Made by a program: the position numbers and the translations under genes
Shown: piece by piece, positions 5,348 to 9,142 of the stretch
Numbering within the stretch: the stretch's first letter is position 1
How the letters are laid out: each line of letters opens with the position of its first letter
The notes under the pieces: model-generated
What the model was told of the DNA's origin: nothing
What the model saw: only the letters and a program-made list of their open reading frames with translations
Database searches by the model: none
NCBI GenBank assembly: GCA_003562605.1
Contig: PWUG01000419.1
Coordinates: 1-9,142 of the forward strand
Direction: 5' to 3'
Source: Syntrophomonadaceae bacterium
GTDB taxonomy: Bacteria; Bacillota_D; Dethiobacteria; DTU022
Length of the DNA: 9,142 nucleotides

Positions 5348-6265
5348 CTATTTCACAGTTATGGAAGTCAGAATTGGCCGATAAGTGCTTGGCCGGTAAG
5401 TAATAAAAACCTCTGCTCCGTCTTCTATCTCAGAAACATTTACACCTTCACCGAGAGCAAATGCCTGGAAGTACTGAATCTCGACGGATTGCCCGTCAAT
5501 CTGCCCAACCATTATCCCCTGCATAACATCTCCTTCAATTGGCTCATCAACTGTTTCTATTGAATCAAGAACAGCTCTAAGGCCGGTTTCGGTGAAACTA
5601 AAGGCCACCTCTGAACCGTCTTCTATCTCTTCTACGCTGACGTTTTCACCGAGAACAAAAGCCCTGAATATTTCTATCTCGACTGACTGAGCATCAATTT
5701 GCCCTACAAAGGTCCCTTCACCGGCCAGGTCACCAACTTCACCACCCGAAGGTTCTTCAATGACTTCAATGGTAATCAAAAGCATTCTTTCAGCAACTTC
5801 CTTATAAGTAAAAGCGACCCGTGAGCCTTCGGCGATATCATCTACTATTGCGTCTTCACCAAGAGCAAAAGCAGTAGGCTGACCTTTAAAATCAATTTCT
5901 ACCGAATGGCTATCGATTTGCCCATTATAGAAACCCTCACCCTGCAATATTTCATCTTCGACATGAAGAGCCTTTATGGAAAGTAGCACTGGCCGGGTTT
6001 CTTCTTCAACGTAAGAGAAAATAACTTCAGTTCCATCACTAATACCGGCAACACTTACGCCTGTTCCCAGCCCAAAAGCCCTTGGCTGTCCGTCAATTAT
6101 TATTTCAACCGAGTGGCTGTCAATCTGCCCTGTCAATATACCTTCACCTTCGAGGATAACCTGTTCCTCAGTCTCGATTGCTGCCGGCTGGCATCCTACG
6201 CCCATAGAAATGGTCACCAACACAATAGCCAGCAGAATAATGATTACCCCCGCTTTTTTAATCAT
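5348..6265 (-). CDS. Predicted lipoprotein with four tandem GQID-type domains
   Basis: 305 residues. A Lys-Lys N terminus and hydrophobic segment (5-21) lead to GVGC with Cys25, a plausible lipid-attachment cysteine, although Gly rather than Leu stands at -3. The rest is four copies of one domain: residues 40-100, 109-169, 182-239 and 250-305. Each reads G-x-GQID-[SAG]-[HQ]-SVEI, then [QP]-x-AF-x-LG, a V-x-x-I-x-[DE]-G-[ST]-x-V-x-F-[ST]-[YF] strand, and a final L-x-[ST]-I strand. The predicted all-beta pattern suggests small barrels on the outer face of the membrane. No catalytic motif is visible and I do not recognise a named family. The ATG at 6265 is chosen over GTG at 6274 because AAAGGAG lies eight bases before it and would overlap the GTG. 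It is monocistronic, ending at the terminator just downstream. Role unknown; binding or envelope-stress function is a guess. Confidence 0.78.
   Translation of the reverse strand: MIKKAGVIIILLAIVLVTISMGVGCQPAAIETEEQVILEGEGILTGQIDSHSVEIIIDGQPRAFGLGTGVSVAGISDGTEVIFSYVEEETRPVLLSIKALHVEDEILQGEGFYNGQIDSHSVEIDFKGQPTAFALGEDAIVDDIAEGSRVAFTYKEVAERMLLITIEVIEEPSGGEVGDLAGEGTFVGQIDAQSVEIEIFRAFVLGENVSVEEIEDGSEVAFSFTETGLRAVLDSIETVDEPIEGDVMQGIMVGQIDGQSVEIQYFQAFALGEGVNVSEIEDGAEVFITYRPSTYRPILTSITVK
5351..6148 (-). repeat. Four-copy domain repeat inside the lipoprotein gene
   Basis: GQID occurs at residues 46, 115, 188 and 254, a spacing of 69, 73 and 66 residues. Copies 1 and 2 share GQIDSHSVEI and carry a G-Q-P insert before AF; copies 3 and 4 share GQID-x-QSVEI and lack the insert by a few residues. 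This 2+2 pattern suggests two early types, or a duplicated pair followed by copying. Confidence 0.85.
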
Positions 6266-6582
6266 AACAAGCACTCCTTTCGCTTATCTTACTTACATTG
6301 ACCGCTGATTATAAAGCAAGGTTCCATTTTATACAGATTATCTAACGGAAACTTCCACAACCACCGAAAAATCAGCTTTCTAATTCTTTAAAAACGGTAT
6401 TGAAAAGGAAATTAAACACTGCAGCTTGAAAAGGCTCCCCAAAATCTTCTTTTTTTATTTGACTTAAATATATAGCATAATAATTGATTTGCCTATATAT
6501 TATTTTTCGGCAGGATAATCAGTTTAAAGGGATGAAGGATATATCCATCCGGCAGACGAATTTAATTTATGGAGGAACTAAT
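6266..6582. other. Divergent intergenic region between the lipoprotein and DUF523-DUF1722 genes
   Basis: 317 bases, AT-rich, without a supportable gene. It holds the lipoprotein promoter candidate near 6308-6336 and, on the plus strand, TTGACT (6459-6464) with only a poor -10 match 16-17 bases further on. TTGAAAAGG occurs twice as a direct repeat (6400-6408 and 6426-6434), 26 bases apart, which could be a regulator site or chance. GGAGG at 6571-6575 is the ribosome binding site for the gene starting at 6583. No riboswitch or small RNA structure was recognised. Confidence 0.5.
6308..6336 (-). promoter_or_regulatory. Possible promoter of the repeat lipoprotein gene
   Basis: On the minus strand TGTATA (6336-6331) and a perfect TATAAT (6313-6308) are 17 bases apart, about 43 bases before the ATG. 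The -35 element matches TTGACA at only three positions, so the call rests on the -10 and the position. Confidence 0.4.
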
Positions 6583-7533
6583 ATGGGACAGAAAATTCGT
6601 GTAGGAGTAAGTTCATGCCTGATGGGCAACCCGGTTCGCTATGACGGTGGTCATAAACACGACCGTTATATAACCGATGTCCTGTCCGCTTATTTTGAAT
6701 TGATTCCAGTGTGCCCCGAAGTCGAATGCGGCCTCCCGGTACCGCGTGAATCTATGCGCTTGGTAGGAGAGCCCGAACAACCGCGGCTTGTAACTTCCAG
6801 AAGCGGGATTGACCATACAGCAAGGATGCTCAGCTTTTGCAGCCTCAGGGTGTCCCAGCTGGAAAATGAAGACCTCTGTGCTTTTATTTTCAAGAAAGAC
6901 TCGCCCAGCTCAGGTCTTCACCGGGTAAAGGTCTACGGAGGTTCCGGCCCGGCCCAAAAAAAGGGACGCGGTCTGTTTGCTGCTGCTTTAGTCAACCGCT
7001 TTCCCTATCTTCCTGTAGAAGAGGAAGGCCGCCTGCATGATGCTCCCCTGCGAGAAAATTTCATTGAAAGAGTCTTCTGTTATCAGCGCTGGAAGAGCTT
7101 CTTGAAGGACTCACCGGACTATAAAAAATTGGTTCTGTTCCACACCCGCCACAAACTTCAGCTAATGGCTCACAGTCCTATACACCTTTCAAAAATGGGC
7201 AAGCTTGTTGCTGCGGGAAAGACAATACCGCGGGAAAAACTGCTTGATGATTATCAATCCAGCTTAATGGAATTGTTGGCCCTTAAAGCAACGACCAAGA
7301 AAAATATCAATGTCTTACAGCATATCAATGGTTATTTTAAAAAATTTATCTCCAGGGACGAAAAAGCTGAACTCATCGAACTTATTGATAGCTATGCCCG
7401 TTTAATAGTTCCCCTGGTAGTACCTTTGACCCTTGTCAACCACTACATTCGTAAATACAAGGTGTCTTACCTGCTGAATCAGACCTACCTTGAACCTCAT
7501 CCAGCCGAGTTGATGCTGCGCAACCATGTTTAA
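6583..7533 (+). CDS. DUF523-DUF1722 fusion protein (YbgA-like; possible sulfur-removing Fe-S enzyme)
   Basis: 316 residues. Residues about 5-155 are a DUF523 domain: VSSCLMG (Cys12), RYDGGHKHD, PVCPEVECGLPVPRE (Cys44, Cys49), R-L-V and KKDSPSSG (104-111). Residues about 170-310 are DUF1722: HTRHKL (187-192), HSP (197-199), LLALKAT, HINGYFKK, a 'VPLTLVNHY' segment and the C-terminal LRNHV. Short DUF523 proteins include TudS, a desulfidase that removes sulfur from thiouracil with a three-cysteine [4Fe-4S] cluster. Here Cys12 and Cys49 are present, but the third position reads Ser110 where TudS-type proteins have SPSCG. DUF1722 has no settled function. The ATG at 6583 is chosen because GGAGG lies seven to eight bases before it; an in-frame ATG at 6484 has no such site. 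Cytoplasmic; 88 bases before the next gene. Confidence 0.88.
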   Translation: MGQKIRVGVSSCLMGNPVRYDGGHKHDRYITDVLSAYFELIPVCPEVECGLPVPRESMRLVGEPEQPRLVTSRSGIDHTARMLSFCSLRVSQLENEDLCAFIFKKDSPSSGLHRVKVYGGSGPAQKKGRGLFAAALVNRFPYLPVEEEGRLHDAPLRENFIERVFCYQRWKSFLKDSPDYKKLVLFHTRHKLQLMAHSPIHLSKMGKLVAAGKTIPREKLLDDYQSSLMELLALKATTKKNINVLQHINGYFKKFISRDEKAELIELIDSYARLIVPLVVPLTLVNHYIRKYKVSYLLNQTYLEPHPAELMLRNHV

Positions 7534-7621
7534 TAAAGTTGAACTGCAGTTAGCCAATCGATTAGATTTGTGTTATTATTCAGTTTAGTAATAATTAAGA
7601 TTATTTACAGGAGGCATAACA

Positions 7622-9142
7622 TTGCCTACCGCAACTAAATCAGAGTACGGGCATTCCCTGTATGCCAGTGATTTTAAAAAGATGATCCTGGGAGCCAATT
7701 ATTTTTTTGATCGGGAAAAAGAGGCAATAAATTCACTTAATGTATTCCCTGTACCCGATGGAGATACCGGGACAAATATGAGCATGACCCTGAAAGCTGC
7801 CGTAGAAGGATCCATGGCTTATGATGGGCAATCTATCGGTGAATTATCTGAAATAGTGGCATCAAAAGCCCTAATGGGCGCCAGGGGTAACTCGGGAGTA
7901 ATCCTATCCCAGATTTTGCGCGGCATAGCACGTGGCCTCCGTAAAAAAGAATACATCACCCCTGGCGAACTGAGTAAAGCCTTTCAATATGGAGTGGTCT
8001 ATGCCTACAGAGCGGTTTCCAGGCCGGTTGAAGGAACAATTCTGACTGTTGCCCGTGAAATGGCCCGCGGCATCAGGTCTGCAGTTCGTAAAGGCGAAAA
8101 CCTCTACGACAGCATGGAGGAGGCAATTAAGAGCGGTAAAGAAGCTCTCGACAGAACAACTGATATGCTTCCAGCCCTGAAAGAGGCCGGTGTTGTAGAT
8201 GCAGGTGGCTTGGGGCTCCTGGTTTTTTTTGAGGGTTGCCTCTACGCCCTTAAGCGCTCTTTCAAGGAGATCATTCCTCATAAAAGTCTTGAACACTCTG
8301 CAGCGGTTACCGGTGTTCTGGGTACAGCGGCCAATGCAACCGAACCACTTAACCTGGATTATCCTTACTGCACAGAAATGATCATCAAATCAAATCAAGG
8401 AATATTTACTGATTTGGAAACTAGACTTTCTCCCCATGGTGACTCTCTGCTCTTTGTAACCGACAACCACATCGCAAAAGTTCACATACATACTGCATTT
8501 CCCGATCTGGTAATGAAAACAGCTCTCGAATACGGCACCCTGCATGACATCAAGATAGAAAACATGCTCGACCAACACAAAGAGGCTTTCCAAACTTCTG
8601 CACCTCTGGAAAAAGCAGTTCTTTTACCGGGTCCTGAGCGACAGGAAAAAGGCGAAGCAGGAATAATTTCTGTATCATTCGGAGAAGGTTTCCGGGAAAT
8701 ATTTCTCAGCCTCGGTGCAGATGAAATTGTTTTCGGCGGCCAGACCATGAATCCCAATGTCAAAGATCTTCTCAATGCCGTCGAAAACCTTCCGCAGCAG
8801 TCTGCAATTATTCTTCCGAATAATAAAAATATTATCCTGGTAGCCGAACAGGTTAAAAATCTAACCGGGAAAAAGGTAGTTGTCCTTGAAACTAAAACCC
8901 TGCCGGAAGGCTTGGCTGCTTTGCTTGCCTACAACCACACTGAACCGGTAACCGAAAATGTTTCAGCTATGGACCAGGCCATAAAAAATGTTAAAACAGG
9001 ATTGATCACCTATGCAACCAGGGATACGGTAATAAAAGGTATTAATGTCAAACACGGACAATTCCTGGGTTTGTCCGGAGATGAAATCCTTATATCCAAT
9101 CAGAAGCTCGACCAGGCTGCCCTTAGCCTCGCTAAAGAAATC
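7622..9142 (+). CDS. fakA: DAK2-domain fatty acid kinase subunit, FakA-like (3' end outside window)
   Basis: 507 codons are open to the window edge; FakA proteins are usually about 550 residues, so little is missing. The N-terminal DAK2 kinase domain (about 15-215) shows NVFPVPDGDTGTNMS with metal-binding Asp46 and Asp48, LMGARGNSGVILSQILRG (nucleotide binding) and AGVVDAGGLGLL. The middle domain has Cys250 and VHIHT (His288, His290), matching the area of the phosphate-transfer/metal site in FakA; the C-terminal part (about 335 onward) is DegV-like. FakA phosphorylates fatty acids held by a FakB protein, feeding PlsX/PlsY phospholipid synthesis. The start is TTG (7622-7624), supported by AGGAGG seven bases upstream and homology that begins soon after. 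No FakB or Asp23-type gene is visible next to it, and no clear terminator separates it from the upstream gene, so co-transcription is possible. Confidence 0.88.
   Translation, partial: MPTATKSEYGHSLYASDFKKMILGANYFFDREKEAINSLNVFPVPDGDTGTNMSMTLKAAVEGSMAYDGQSIGELSEIVASKALMGARGNSGVILSQILRGIARGLRKKEYITPGELSKAFQYGVVYAYRAVSRPVEGTILTVAREMARGIRSAVRKGENLYDSMEEAIKSGKEALDRTTDMLPALKEAGVVDAGGLGLLVFFEGCLYALKRSFKEIIPHKSLEHSAAVTGVLGTAANATEPLNLDYPYCTEMIIKSNQGIFTDLETRLSPHGDSLLFVTDNHIAKVHIHTAFPDLVMKTALEYGTLHDIKIENMLDQHKEAFQTSAPLEKAVLLPGPERQEKGEAGIISVSFGEGFREIFLSLGADEIVFGGQTMNPNVKDLLNAVENLPQQSAIILPNNKNIILVAEQVKNLTGKKVVVLETKTLPEGLAALLAYNHTEPVTENVSAMDQAIKNVKTGLITYATRDTVIKGINVKHGQFLGLSGDEILISNQKLDQAALSLAKEI

Noticed and set aside
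6484..6582. N-terminal extension of the DUF523-DUF1722 protein from ATG at 6484
   Set aside because: The added 33 residues do not fit the family N terminus, and GGAGG sits correctly before the ATG at 6583.
7545..7552. Palindrome around CTGCAG near the end of the DUF523-DUF1722 gene
   Set aside because: A short perfect palindrome of this size is expected by chance and has no partner features.
7575..7600. AT-only inverted repeat TTATTATT / AGTAATAA before the FakA-like gene
   Set aside because: No G-C pairs, no T-run, and such matches are expected in AT-rich spacer DNA, so neither a terminator nor an operator can be supported.
7904..8775. Minus-strand open frames opposite the FakA-like gene
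   Set aside because: They overlap a well-supported kinase gene in full, have no ribosome binding sites and show no recognisable domain.

Overview
The window looks like chromosomal DNA from a Bacillota (Firmicutes) bacterium, probably an anaerobic clostridial lineage. This is inference from strong AGGAGG-type ribosome binding sites, TTG start use, compact intrinsic terminators, a FakA-type DAK2 protein, a CadC-like metal sensor and a CoA-disulfide-reductase-type rhodanese tail. The species cannot be named from the sequence.

Layout. (1) 1-177, plus strand: the last 58 codons of a protein ending in a rhodanese domain. (2) 275-1671, minus strand: a two-gene unit of a CadC/ArsR-type sensor with both classical metal-site ligand sets, followed two bases later by an ArsP/DUF318-type permease. 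(3) 1761-2057, plus strand: an open but truncated agmatinase/arginase-family remnant that carries, on its opposite strand, a good intrinsic terminator. (4) 2058-5151, minus strand: two tandem paralogs encoding membrane-anchored right-handed beta-helix proteins with about 15 and about 10 short repeats. The first-transcribed paralog has an N-terminal cytoplasmic-type zinc ribbon; the second lacks it but gains an acidic C-terminal tail. (5) 5348-6265, minus strand: a predicted lipoprotein made of four copies of a roughly 60-residue GQID-containing domain, closed by a strong terminator. (6) 6266-6582: a divergent intergenic region. (7) 6583-7533, plus strand: a DUF523-DUF1722 fusion protein. (8) 7622 to the end, plus strand: a DAK2/FakA-type fatty acid kinase subunit, cut by the window edge.

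How the parts work together. The sensor and permease form a credible metal(loid)-responsive efflux unit. The two beta-helix genes and the repeat lipoprotein lie head to tail on one strand and all appear to be exported, membrane-anchored repeat proteins, so the block 2058-6265 reads as a cell-surface locus, although a terminator separates the lipoprotein transcript from the beta-helix transcript. The flanking plus-strand genes (rhodanese tail, DUF523-DUF1722, FakA) look like ordinary housekeeping or sulfur/lipid metabolism genes. The least explained part is the zinc ribbon/membrane/beta-helix pair, its neighbouring repeat lipoprotein, and the gene remnant at the 3' end of the beta-helix operon.
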